The notes under the pieces: generated by a model
What the model saw: the letters and a program-made list of their open reading frames with translations, nothing else
What the model was told of the DNA's origin: nothing
Databases searched by the model: none
Part shown: one piece after another, positions 17,142 to 28,385 of the stretch
Position numbering within the stretch: the stretch's first letter is position 1
Layout of the letters: each line of letters starts with the position of its first letter
Translations under genes and position numbers: made by a program
Assembly: GCA_017620915.1 (NCBI GenBank)
Contig: JAFZSK010000062.1
Location: forward strand, 1 to 43,967
Length of the DNA stretch: 43,967 nt
Source of the DNA: Clostridia bacterium
GTDB lineage: Bacteria; Bacillota; Clostridia; UBA1212; UBA1255
Direction of reading: 5' to 3'

Positions 17142-17625
17142 CCCGCAGTTCTTTAAGGATCTTCACGGCTTTGTCCGGCGTCAGCGAGCCGTACGCTTCG
17201 CCGTTGATCATCATGACCGGCGACAGGCTGCAGCAGCCCAGGCACGCCACTGTCTTGAGGGAAAACAGGCCGTCTTCGGTGGTATCCCCGTCGTCAATGC
17301 CCAGCTCGTCTTTCACCGCGGCCAATACCAGCTCGGAGCCGTTGACGTGGCACGCCGTGCCCTGGCAGAGCATTATCAGGTATTTGCCTACGGGTTTGAA
17401 GCGGAACTGGGTGTAAAAGGTGGCAACACCCAGCACTTTCGCGGGTTTGACCCCCGTCCGCTCAGCTACGCGCCGCATTACGTCTTCCGGCAAGAATCCG
17501 TAGATCTCCTGCGCGTGCTGCAGAATAGTTATAAGACTGCCCGGCACGGCGGCGTATTCGTCGAGCACCGGTTCCAGCAGGCTCAGGTCGCTGCCTCCTC
17601 CGGGGAGGCGTTCCGTTGTTTCCAT
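17125..17625 (-). CDS. NuoE/HydC-like thioredoxin-fold [2Fe-2S] subunit
   Basis: A 166-residue protein of normal NuoE size with the characteristic Cys set (CQGTACH near residue 90 and CLGCC about 40 residues later) that binds one [2Fe-2S] cluster, and the conserved GVATFYTQFRFKPVGK segment. It is the first gene of the flavoenzyme set, overlapping the NuoF-like gene. Its start is preceded by a modest GAGGG site. A TATAAT sequence lies upstream near 17690 within the terminator tail of the previous gene, but I find no convincing -35 box. Confidence 0.93.
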   Translation of the reverse strand: METTERLPGGGSDLSLLEPVLDEYAAVPGSLITILQHAQEIYGFLPEDVMRRVAERTGVKPAKVLGVATFYTQFRFKPVGKYLIMLCQGTACHVNGSELVLAAVKDELGIDDGDTTEDGLFSLKTVACLGCCSLSPVMMINGEAYGSLTPDKAVKILKELRGGANG

Positions 17626-17700
17626 AGTACATCCCTCGCTTTTTGCGGAGCCGCGTCTGTCATTGTCCGCCGCTCCGGCCTGTCGGTTTATAATTATAAA

Positions 17701-17733
17701 ACCGGTGAAACGGAGAGATCCCCCGCTTCACCG
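17701..17733 (-). terminator. Terminator of the PP2C-like gene
   Basis: On the minus strand CGGTGAAGCGG pairs with CCGTTTCACCG (one mismatch) and is followed by GGTTTTATAA. It lies between the PP2C-like gene and the NuoE-like gene and would separate the two units. Confidence 0.7.
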
Positions 17734-17780
17734 TGTTGTTCAGAATGTGGTCCGGTCCGGACGCGCTTTGGAGAGATCGC

Positions 17781-20174
17781 TCAAGGCTCGCTCGGCTCGC
17801 CGCCCTGGTCGGGAGTGGTCTCGGGCTCGCCGCCGGTGGGCTCAGGCTCGCCGGTAGGCTCGGGTCCGGTCGTAGGTTCAGCTGTAGGTTCCTCGGTGGG
17901 CTCGGCCGTAGGCTCTTCGGTGGGCTCTGCCGTAGGTTCAGCTGTAGGCTCCTCTGTAGGTTCTTCCGTAGGTTCAGCCGTAGGCGCCTCTGTAGGCGTC
18001 TCTGTGGGCGTCTCGGTCGGAGTTTCGGTAGGCGTCTCGGTCGGAGTTTCGGTAGGCGTCTCGGTCGGAGTCTCGGTGGGCTCTTCGGTGGGCTCTGCCG
18101 TGGGTTCTTCGGTAGGCTCTTCCGTGGGTTCTTCAGTCGGTACTTCAGTAGGCACTTCAGTAGGCCGCTCGGTAGGCACCGGCGTCACCGGATTCTTGGT
18201 GGGCGTTGCCGTCGCGGGCTTTTCAGTGGGCGTCGCGGGCTGCGCGGTGATCACCGGCGGCTCGGTACCGGGCTCCTGCGTTACCGGCGGTACATCGGTC
18301 TCCTGAGAGATCGGCGTGATCTCGGGCGCGTCCGTAGGCGGCAGAGATTCTTCGGGATTCTCCGTGCCCGACGGCGTCGAGATAGGAACTGCGGTAGGAC
18401 TGGTCTTATTCTTCGAATTCTTATAGAACTTAACGCCCAGCACTACGAACAGGACAATGATCACCAGGCACAGCAGGAACACGACCACCGCGGGCCAGAT
18501 CTGGCCGTCGCCGCCGTCGCTGCCGATGCCCAGGAAGTTCTTCACGCGGCCAACGAAGCCCTTGCCCGACTTATCTTTGATCTCGTCGTTGGGATCCATG
18601 GTCTCGCCGCCGTCGCCGTTCTCGTCGTGGACGAACAGGCTGTTTTTATCGGACGGTCTGGCCTGCGCGGAACGGGCCGCCGCGTCAGTGCGGGCCGCGG
18701 TGCGTCTTACGTTCTCGCCGCGCTCGCGTACAGCTTCGCCTTCGGTGGCGAACATGCTGCCGAGTTCCTCTTCGCTGATACGGTCATGCCGCGCGCTGGG
18801 TCTGTCGGCTACTTTTACGTCTTCGTCGTTGACGTCATCGCTGAAGGAGAAGTCGGGGACAATATTCGCATTGTCCGCCGCGTCCTTTCCGGCGTCGTAC
18901 GCAGCCGCAGCGGCTCCGGCGGCAACCGCACCGGCAGCAACGGCTCCCGCCGCTATCGCCTCATCCGCGTTGTCCGCGGTCTTGTCCGCTTCCGCCGCAA
19001 GGGCGTCAATATCTTTATTCAGGGCATCCGCCGCGTCTTTGTCGGTCTTATCGGCATCGTCCAGGATGTTGCCCGCGGCGTCGAAAATATCGCCCGTAGG
19101 CAGTCCGGCCAGCGCCGCTTCTCTGACCGCGCCGGCGGTGCCTGCCGCGTTGTCCGCGGCCTGTTCTACCGCACCCGCAGCTTCTGCTGCACCGGCTTCG
19201 ATCGCCGCGCCCGCTTCAGAGACTGCATTGTTCGCGGCTCCGGCCGCCGCAGCGCCCGCAATTGCCGCCGCACCCGCAGCACCCGCCGCCGCACCGGCAA
19301 CAGCGCCCGCCGCTCCCGGAACGACCGCTTCGGGCTCGTTGTTGATCGCCTGGATCGCGACCAGCGTGGTATCGTCGGCAAATCCGCTCTCCGCCACGGT
19401 GGACATAAGACGGTCAACGATCTCCGCCGCCGTATCGCAGTCCTTTATAGTGCTCTGCATTTCGTCGTTGGTAATATTCTCGTAGAACGCGCGGCTGCAG
19501 ATCAGGAACACGTCGCCCGGATCGGACTTCATTTCGAAGAGCGCGGGAGCGAGGGGATTTTCCGCGTTGTGCACGCCGAAATACTGGGTCAGTTTATGCC
19601 GCTTCGGATGCGCCGCCGCTCGCTCGGGAGTGAGCAGGTTCAGTTCCACCATCTTCTGCGCCTGGGTGTGGTCTTCGGAGATCTGCCGCAGCACGCCGCC
19701 GCGGAAGTGATAGATGCGCGTGTCGCCCAGGTTGGCGGTCACGATCCGGCGGCCTTTGATGCAGATCAGCGCCAGCGTCGCCTGGAGGTTGCGGGCTTTA
19801 TCGCCGACGGCGTTGACCCGGGCCTTCACGGCGTTGTTGGTGGACTGGATGTACGCGCTCACGAACGCGGCGAGGTCAACGCCCGCCGTTGACTGCCCCG
19901 ACTGCTTGAGCGAGGTCAATTCGTCAACTTTCTTGCTGTGATATTTGAACAGGTTCTTGACCGCGATCAGCGACGCTTCGTCCTGATAAATGTCCGCGCC
20001 GTAACCTTCACTCACCGCGTACAGCTGGAGGCCCTTCTGCTCGCGCTTCTGCGTAAGCAGTACCTGTGAGGAGCAGTACTCCTCGGTTATGTATTTGGAG
20101 TTCAGATAAAAGTTGTTGCTGTTATAGCTTTTTTTCTTGCCGGGGCATGTCGCCGCCGCTGCTTTGTATACCAT
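17781..20174 (-). CDS. Membrane-anchored PP2C-like protein with degenerate metal site and Thr/Glu/Pro stalk
   Basis: A 797-residue protein. Residues ~10-285 align with the PP2C/SpoIIE-type phosphatase fold: NLGDTRIYHFR, LRQISEDHTQAQ, HPKRHKLTQYFG and a final FADDTTLV. Three metal-ligand positions appear changed: the first Asp (NSNNFYL where NxDNFYL is usual), the DG of motif II (SEGYG) and the CSDG motif (CSRAF). A pseudophosphatase is therefore likely. Next come an Ala-rich segment (~285-460), a charged linker, one membrane helix (~558-582, WPAVVVFLLCLVIIVLFVVLG) and a C-terminal stalk of TEEPT/TETPT/TAEPT repeats. Topology would be phosphatase-like domain inside, stalk outside. Preceded by GGAG; ends at a terminator. 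Confidence 0.82.
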   Translation of the reverse strand: MVYKAAAATCPGKKKSYNSNNFYLNSKYITEEYCSSQVLLTQKREQKGLQLYAVSEGYGADIYQDEASLIAVKNLFKYHSKKVDELTSLKQSGQSTAGVDLAAFVSAYIQSTNNAVKARVNAVGDKARNLQATLALICIKGRRIVTANLGDTRIYHFRGGVLRQISEDHTQAQKMVELNLLTPERAAAHPKRHKLTQYFGVHNAENPLAPALFEMKSDPGDVFLICSRAFYENITNDEMQSTIKDCDTAAEIVDRLMSTVAESGFADDTTLVAIQAINNEPEAVVPGAAGAVAGAAAGAAGAAAIAGAAAAGAANNAVSEAGAAIEAGAAEAAGAVEQAADNAAGTAGAVREAALAGLPTGDIFDAAGNILDDADKTDKDAADALNKDIDALAAEADKTADNADEAIAAGAVAAGAVAAGAAAAAYDAGKDAADNANIVPDFSFSDDVNDEDVKVADRPSARHDRISEEELGSMFATEGEAVRERGENVRRTAARTDAAARSAQARPSDKNSLFVHDENGDGGETMDPNDEIKDKSGKGFVGRVKNFLGIGSDGGDGQIWPAVVVFLLCLVIIVLFVVLGVKFYKNSKNKTSPTAVPISTPSGTENPEESLPPTDAPEITPISQETDVPPVTQEPGTEPPVITAQPATPTEKPATATPTKNPVTPVPTERPTEVPTEVPTEEPTEEPTEEPTAEPTEEPTETPTETPTETPTETPTETPTETPTETPTEAPTAEPTEEPTEEPTAEPTAEPTEEPTAEPTEEPTAEPTTGPEPTGEPEPTGGEPETTPDQGGEPSEP
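17863..18182. repeat. Tandem 12-bp repeats encoding the TEEPT/TETPT stalk
   Basis: Successive 12-bp units of the type GTAGGCTCTTCGGTG / GTCGGAGTTTCG encode Thr-Glu-x-Pro repeats at the C-terminus of the PP2C-like protein. A nearly identical run (TETPT repeats, about 17995-18080) indicates recent slippage, so the stalk length probably varies between strains. Confidence 0.85.
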
Positions 20175-20230
20175 TTTTCAGCGCTCCTTTGTCATCCGTG
20201 GCAGTGCTCCGCGGCGCTTCCTCGCGCGCG

Positions 20231-20259
20231 GGTACAATACTACCATTGGGTATTGTACC
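20231..20259. promoter_or_regulatory. Perfect 10-bp inverted repeat upstream of the PP2C-like gene
   Basis: GGTACAATAC (20231-20240) is mirrored by GTATTGTACC (20250-20259) with a 9-base centre. It lies about 60-85 bp upstream of the PP2C-like start codon with no T tract, which fits an operator better than a terminator. Confidence 0.5.
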
Positions 20260-20285
20260 ACAAGCGGGGGCCGGATGGCAATACA

Positions 20286-20352
20286 TTTTAGTCTTTGAAT
20301 AGAATCAGATTTAGTCTTGAATAGAATTAGTTTAGTCTTTGAGTAGATTAGG
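20286..20352. repeat. Three imperfect ~22-bp tandem repeats
   Basis: Units beginning TTTTAGTCTTTGAATAGAAT, ATTTAGTCTTGAATAGAATT and TTTAGTCTTTGAGTAGATTA follow one another in an AT-rich patch. It sits between the 3' end of the TfoX-N gene and the operator-like repeat of the PP2C-like gene. They could be binding sites or slippage products. Confidence 0.7.
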
Positions 20353-20355
20353 GAA

Positions 20356-20664
20356 TTACCGCGGCAGGCCGGCGGCAACGGTCCGGACCAGGCGGCACGT
20401 CAGCTCGCGGTCGTCCACATCCGCTGCCAGCATTTCTTTTGCCCCCTCGTACGGTATGTCGGTCAATACTTCGCGCCCTTCCCCGGTCAGCATCCGCACC
20501 GCGGCGTCCGTCTTTTTCAGCAGGAAACGGTCGTCATACACCCCGCCGATCACCTTGCCCTGGCAGTAAATGATAAACTCCCCCATCATCGGCCGGTACG
20601 AAATGCCGCCCACCTCCGACAACAGGTCCAGTACGAATTCAAGGTATCCTTTTGTTGACGCCAT
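20356..20664 (-). CDS. TfoX N-terminal domain protein
   Basis: A 102-residue small protein matching the TfoX-N fold: the segment GISYRPMMGEFIIYCQGKVIGGVYDDRFLLKKT is typical. Full TfoX/Sxy has a second domain; this is the stand-alone form common in Gram-positives, whose role is not established. The start at 20664 is supported by GAGGTG 6 bases upstream. It is divergent from the lipoprotein gene at 20773 and upstream of the PP2C-like gene on the same strand. Confidence 0.85.
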   Translation of the reverse strand: MASTKGYLEFVLDLLSEVGGISYRPMMGEFIIYCQGKVIGGVYDDRFLLKKTDAAVRMLTGEGREVLTDIPYEGAKEMLAADVDDRELTCRLVRTVAAGLPR

Positions 20665-20715
20665 GTTGTTCACCTCATTACTTTTACGCATCAATTATGC
20701 GTTTTCGCGCGGCGC

Positions 20716-20745
20716 TTGTCAATATGATGGCTGATAGATTATAAT
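20716..20745 (+). promoter_or_regulatory. Promoter of the conserved lipoprotein gene
   Basis: TTGTCA (20716-20721), an 18-bp spacer and TATAAT (20740-20745), 28 bp before the start codon at 20773. It lies in the divergent intergenic region. Confidence 0.6.
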
Positions 20746-20772
20746 TACGGCAACGGGAGGTGCGAAACCGCA

Positions 20773-21723
20773 ATGACTGCTTTTAAAAGAATTGTAATAG
20801 TTATATTGGCGCTGGTGCTGCCGGCATTTTGCGTGTCGTGCAACAAACCTACAGTGGTCTATTTAGACACCGAAGACGGTTTTCAGCCTAAACCGAACAA
20901 ACTGTATGTGACATATTTGTACGTTCTTTCTGCCAATGAAGAAGGAATATTCTCGAGCGAAGTTTTTGTGAATTATCCCGGCGCAGACAAATTGTTCACG
21001 GAATGCGACACTGTCAGGATCGAATTCTACGGCCGGAACTACCGGGCGGAAGAAAAAGAAGTGACTGTTCAGTGGGGCGACGGCAGTTCATCGGAATTCG
21101 TTTGCACTCATGTAATCACCGCAGTCAAGAGCGCCAGAAGATCTGACGGCAAGGCCGGCGAACCGGTGTACGATAAGCCGATCATTTACCTGTACCCTGA
21201 GGCGGATACCGTCTGCTCCGTCGCGCTGGAGTTTGACGGCGAATTGACCTGCACATACCCGGAGTACGGCACGGACGGGTGGCAGGATTTCATTGCCCGC
21301 CCCGACGGCACGCTGGTCTTCCCCGACGGCAATGAATACTACACGCTCTACTGGGAAGGCCGCGGCAATTATGACTGGCTCGATATTTCATCCGGCTTCT
21401 GCGTGAAAGGCACGGACACGGCGCGGTTCCTGGCGGAAACGTTGCCGCAGCTCGGCCTGTCGGCCCGGGAGGCCAACGAATTCATCATCTACTGGCTGCC
21501 CATCCTGCAGAACAACGCTTACAATCTGATCTCATTCCAGACCTCAACATATGCGGACAACGTGAAACTGACCGTTTCGCCCGAGCCCGACACTGTCATC
21601 CGGGTCCTGATGGCGTATATGCCGCTGGAGCACGCGGTCAACATCCCGCCCCAGCAACTCACCGCGCCTGAACGCACCGGATTCACCGTCGTCGAGTGGG
21701 GCGGCACCGAAGTCAATAAATAA
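20773..21723 (+). CDS. Conserved lipoprotein of unknown function
   Basis: A 316-residue protein with a signal segment and lipobox (AFCVSC, Cys23). An N-terminal domain with a WGDGSS motif is followed, from about residue 138, by a well-conserved-looking region starting KPIIYLYPE. That region contains the segments GELTCTYPEY, YYTLYWEG, GFCVKG, NEFIIYWLP and GFTVVEWGG. I have seen this pattern in uncharacterised proteins of diverse bacteria but cannot attach a function. It stands alone between divergent and unrelated genes, with its own promoter and a GGGAGGTG site. It is predicted to sit on the outer face of the membrane. Confidence 0.8.
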   Translation: MTAFKRIVIVILALVLPAFCVSCNKPTVVYLDTEDGFQPKPNKLYVTYLYVLSANEEGIFSSEVFVNYPGADKLFTECDTVRIEFYGRNYRAEEKEVTVQWGDGSSSEFVCTHVITAVKSARRSDGKAGEPVYDKPIIYLYPEADTVCSVALEFDGELTCTYPEYGTDGWQDFIARPDGTLVFPDGNEYYTLYWEGRGNYDWLDISSGFCVKGTDTARFLAETLPQLGLSAREANEFIIYWLPILQNNAYNLISFQTSTYADNVKLTVSPEPDTVIRVLMAYMPLEHAVNIPPQQLTAPERTGFTVVEWGGTEVNK

Positions 21724-21749
21724 GTGCCGCGTCATCACTCGGTTCGCAG

Positions 21750-21861
21750 TTTGCCATTTGCCCCTTGCCACTTGCCATTTGCCATTTCCCCCTAACTTAT
21801 CACTTCCAACTTCCAACTTCCAACTTGCAACTTAAAACTTAAAACTTGCAACTAATAACTT
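21750..21861. repeat. Short tandem heptamer array (16 units)
   Basis: Exactly sixteen 7-bp units in one register: TTTGCCA-type units first, then variants of NNAACTT (CCAACTT three times in a row, AAAACTT twice). The array fills the gap between the lipoprotein stop and the lacZ promoter, whose -35 box begins at its last base. The same unit TTTGCCA/TTTGCCC forms a second array at 29648-29696. Confidence 0.85.
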
Positions 21862-21888
21862 GCTCCTGCCTTCGCGGTTTGGTATAAT
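21860..21888 (+). promoter_or_regulatory. Promoter of the beta-galactosidase gene
   Basis: TTGCTC (21860-21865), 17 bp, TATAAT (21883-21888). It is the only good promoter in front of the GH2 gene, and its -35 box is formed at the edge of the heptamer array. The next ~35 bp are the leader. Confidence 0.6.
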
Positions 21889-21905
21889 TCCGTTGTTATC
21901 ATTAG

Positions 21906-25142
<3,237 letters not shown>

Positions 25143-25149
25143 GCCGTCA

Positions 25150-26073
25150 ATGGCTGTTAAGAAACGCTGTGTATGCGCTGTGTTGTGCGTGTGCCTGCTG
25201 GTATTGCTGGCAGGCGGAGGCTGCGCGCCGGATAAGGCGGAGGGGGTCAACATCGTTGCCACCGTCTTCCCCGCCTACGACTTCGTGCGCGAGCTGACCC
25301 GCGGCATCCCGGGAGTCAGCGTCAGTCTGCTGTTGCCGCCCGGCACCGAATCGCACACCTTCGACCCTACGGTGAGCGACGCGCTGGCGCTGGCGGACTG
25401 CAGCCTGCTGGTGTACGCGGGTGGCGACGCGGATCCCTGGGTCGCCAAATTCCTGAACTCCGATGCCATGACCGGCAAACCTTCCGCCGCGCTGTGCGAC
25501 GCGCCGTTTGAGGCGCTGATGATCGAGGGCGAGGACGAAGTTGACACGCATATCTGGACCAGCCCGGTCAACGCCATTGCCATCGTAGAGTATTTGTACG
25601 GGCAGATCGCCCCCCTGCTTCCGGCGTCGGACGTCAATACGCTGGACGCCAACCGCGCCGAATACATTGAAAAACTGCGCGCGCTGGACAACGACTTCCG
25701 CACCCTCGCCGCCTCCATTCCCGCGGAGCGCCGCGTGCTGGCCTTCGGCGACCGCTACCCGTTCCGCTATTTCTGCGCGGAGTACGGCTTCACCGCGTAC
25801 GCCGTGTTCCCGGGCTGCGCCGAAGAGAGCGAGCCGGCGGCTGCGGACGTGAAGCACGTGGTGGATATCATCCGGGAACAGAAACTCGACACGGTGTATT
25901 ACGTGGAGCTGTCGAATCATCAAATTGCGGACGCCATTGCCGCCGAGACCGGCTGCGGCACCGCCTGCCTGCACTCCTGCCACAATCTGTCCAAAGCCGA
26001 TTTTGACGCCGGCGAGAACTACCTGTCGCTGATGCGGCGCAATTTAGAGGTGCTCAATGCGCTCGCGAAATAA
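25150..26073 (+). CDS. ZnuA-like metal ABC transporter substrate-binding lipoprotein
   Basis: A 307-residue lipoprotein (signal with lipobox LAGGGC) of the cluster A-I metal-binding family that delivers Zn or Mn to an ABC importer. Family motifs: VFPAYDFVREL, ESHTFDP (first metal His), EDEVDTHIW (second His), FGDRYPFRYF where many relatives have a His, and a final ELSNHQIADAIA. No His-rich loop is present. No permease or ATPase gene is next to it, so it must work with a transporter encoded elsewhere. It lies 8 bp after lacZ and overlaps the next gene by 17 bp. Confidence 0.88.
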   Translation: MAVKKRCVCAVLCVCLLVLLAGGGCAPDKAEGVNIVATVFPAYDFVRELTRGIPGVSVSLLLPPGTESHTFDPTVSDALALADCSLLVYAGGDADPWVAKFLNSDAMTGKPSAALCDAPFEALMIEGEDEVDTHIWTSPVNAIAIVEYLYGQIAPLLPASDVNTLDANRAEYIEKLRALDNDFRTLAASIPAERRVLAFGDRYPFRYFCAEYGFTAYAVFPGCAEESEPAAADVKHVVDIIREQKLDTVYYVELSNHQIADAIAAETGCGTACLHSCHNLSKADFDAGENYLSLMRRNLEVLNALAK

Positions 26074-26767
26074 CACAAAGCGTGCGAAACGCCGGGAAGC
26101 ACGCAAAGCAGCGCGCAGAGAATTACGGCTGAAGCGGCTGAAACGGCCGCTGATAGTGCGGATATTGACCGTCGCACTGCAGGTGGTGCTGGGTGCGGCA
26201 CTGTTCGCGCTGACGGCGGCGCTGATAATTGACCTCGTGGTGATCGGCACGACCCGCGGCCGGATCATGGACGCGGGCGACCCGCGGCTGGCGGCAACGG
26301 AAGATATTGACGCTGTCATCGTGCTGGGCTGCAGCGTGCGCCCCGGCGGAGTGCCGTCGGCAATGCTGTCGGACCGTATTGACGCCGGTATCGCCGCGCT
26401 CAATAACGCGCCCGCAAAACTGCTGTTCATGTCCGGCGACCGGCACGACTACTACGACGAGCCCGGCGTGATGCTGCGCTGCGCCCGGGAGCGCGGCGTG
26501 CCCGACGAACTGCTGGGCGAAGACCCGGAAGGCTATTCAACTTTCGAGAGCGTGGTGCGCGCGGCCAAAGCTTTCGGCTTCAAGCGCGTGATCATCGTGT
26601 CGCAGAAGTATCATCTGTACCGGGCGCTGTATATTGCCGACCGCGCGGGCCTGGAAGCGTACGGCGTCAACGCGGATCCGTACACGTATTCGGGCCAGAC
26701 GTTCCGCGAACTGCGCGAGTTTGCCGCCCGGATCAAAGATTTCTTTCAGTGCATGTTCAGTATCTGA
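26057..26767 (+). CDS. SanA/YdcF-type (DUF218) membrane protein
   Basis: A 236-residue protein with a very basic N-terminus, one membrane helix (~residues 36-60) and a DUF218 domain. That domain shows the opening DAVIVLGCSV, the middle KLLFMSGD and ESVVRAAKAFGFKRVIIVSQKYHLYRAL. Family members sit at the membrane and are linked to envelope or peptidoglycan-precursor functions; the precise reaction is unknown. It overlaps the ZnuA-like gene by 17 bp, so the two are translationally linked. It ends 37 bp before the convergent gene. Confidence 0.88.
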   Translation: MRSRNNTKRAKRREARKAARRELRLKRLKRPLIVRILTVALQVVLGAALFALTAALIIDLVVIGTTRGRIMDAGDPRLAATEDIDAVIVLGCSVRPGGVPSAMLSDRIDAGIAALNNAPAKLLFMSGDRHDYYDEPGVMLRCARERGVPDELLGEDPEGYSTFESVVRAAKAFGFKRVIIVSQKYHLYRALYIADRAGLEAYGVNADPYTYSGQTFRELREFAARIKDFFQCMFSI

Positions 26768-26804
26768 CCAGCTCTGCCGCCGGTCGCTCAGGAAAAGCGG
26801 CCGC

Positions 26805-28385
26805 TCAGGAATAGAAATATATTCCGGTCACGATGGCCGGTCCCTCCGGGTTCATAAAACCGGTAAACCACACATGTCCGCAATAATCGATATCTGTCAG
26901 GTCGATCACCGCGCGCCGGGTGACCGTGACCTCCGGGTGGCCTGATACGAGTTGTGTTTCCTCCGTGCAGTATGCCAGGCCCAGCAGATCCTCTTTGTAC
27001 GGGCCGTCGGAGCCGATGCCCGGGAATCTGCTGGTCTTGCTGAGGGCAATAAACGCCGGCTCGGACATTGTCGCCGTATCCTGCGGCTGCCAGCCCGCGA
27101 AGGACGCGTATTCGATCTCGCAGCGGGTGAACAGGCCCAGGTTCAGATTGCCCATGTCGTATGTATTGACTGCGGAATTTTCCAGGTACAGGGTGCGGAA
27201 ATAATAGCTGCCCGCGGCCGGATAGTCAACCCTCGCCTCTCTGCACAGCGCCACGACGTTCACTTCGGTCCGGAGCCCGTCCGGCTGATTTAAGAAAGGC
27301 ATATATAATATTTCGCTGCCTGCCGGATCGGGTTCTATGGCCACCAGCCGCGTCGAGCACAGTTCAAGCTCGCTTTCGTCTTCGAAACGTGCCATTATCC
27401 GGATCTTATATATTCCTTCTTCAAAGCTTTCCCACAACTCGTCCATCGCCATGAACTGTTCCCGGCTCGTTCCGCCGAACCCGGAACGCTGCGCATTGGT
27501 TCCGTCAAACCCGGCTGCCGCGGCAATATCTTCTCTCGGATACAGCTCGCCTATAAAATAATGCTCCGTCGGGTCGTCATTGAAGCAGCAATACACTTCC
27601 TTCAGCGGCGAATTGCTGTTATATGCATATCCGGATATAAGAAAGTACACGTTTGATATGTAGCCCGAGATGCAATTGTCAATATTGTTGATGCCGGTCA
27701 CATCGGTTCCCGGTATAAAGGAATCGGGGTAGCTCGCTTCCGGAGGCACATAATCGGAATAATAATGGTCTATCAAACCGGTCATATACGGCTCCGCCGG
27801 CGCGGTCGCGGTTGCCGTTGCGGTCGCAGTCGCAGTCACTGCAGGAGTCACGGTAGAGGTGGCGGTAGGCGTGATGGCAGCCGGGACGATCGTCGGAGTA
27901 ACGGCCGGCGCCGGCGTTCCGGTCAACTCGAGTGTGGCAGTCGGTGTTGGCATTCCGGTCGGTATATCTGTCGGCGCCGCGGTAAGCGTTACGTCCGGTG
28001 TCGGAGTCATCGCAGGTTCGGGTACAGCCGTCACGTCCGGAGTGGGTACCGGCGTGACAAACGGCGTAGGCGTAACGGGCGTCATGCTGTCCGTAGGCAC
28101 GGAAGTTGCCTCCGGCGTACGGTCTTTGTTCAGATATTTGCTCAGCAGGAAACCGCCGAAGAAGAACACCAGAATAATTGCCGCCGTTGCGATCGCGCGA
28201 ACGAACGCCCGGCCCCGGCCGCTCCGGTGTGTGCGCCCGCGGACCGCCGCGGAAGCGTTGCCCGCCGCCTCGCCGGATCCCTCCGCCGCCAGCGCCGCCC
28301 GCTGCTGCGCCTCAAACGCCTCATACTCCTTGATATGTTCGTCGGAGATCCCGGACATCAGCGTGAAGATAAGATCGTCTTTCAT
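26805..28385 (-). CDS. Stalked single-pass membrane protein, partner of the sigma factor
   Basis: A 526-residue protein. It has a short cytoplasmic N-terminus (residues 1-60, starting KDDLIFTLMSGISDEHIKEYEAF), one membrane helix (62-84), a long Pro/Thr/Ala stalk (90-200, many TPTP/TATA units) and a ~320-residue external domain of unknown fold. Its ATG overlaps the stop of the sigma-factor gene by 4 bp, the usual arrangement of a sigma factor with its membrane anti-sigma partner. The N-terminal tail would hold the sigma factor and the outer domain would sense something at the surface; no classical zinc anti-sigma motif is visible, so this rests on context. Confidence 0.75.
   Translation of the reverse strand: MKDDLIFTLMSGISDEHIKEYEAFEAQQRAALAAEGSGEAAGNASAAVRGRTHRSGRGRAFVRAIATAAIILVFFFGGFLLSKYLNKDRTPEATSVPTDSMTPVTPTPFVTPVPTPDVTAVPEPAMTPTPDVTLTAAPTDIPTGMPTPTATLELTGTPAPAVTPTIVPAAITPTATSTVTPAVTATATATATATAPAEPYMTGLIDHYYSDYVPPEASYPDSFIPGTDVTGINNIDNCISGYISNVYFLISGYAYNSNSPLKEVYCCFNDDPTEHYFIGELYPREDIAAAAGFDGTNAQRSGFGGTSREQFMAMDELWESFEEGIYKIRIMARFEDESELELCSTRLVAIEPDPAGSEILYMPFLNQPDGLRTEVNVVALCREARVDYPAAGSYYFRTLYLENSAVNTYDMGNLNLGLFTRCEIEYASFAGWQPQDTATMSEPAFIALSKTSRFPGIGSDGPYKEDLLGLAYCTEETQLVSGHPEVTVTRRAVIDLTDIDYCGHVWFTGFMNPEGPAIVTGIYFYS

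Noticed and set aside
17733-19892. Long plus-strand open frame (719 codons) full of Arg and Gly
   Set aside because: It is the antisense of the repeat-rich PP2C-like gene; the composition is that of a shadow frame and it has no ribosome binding site or domain.
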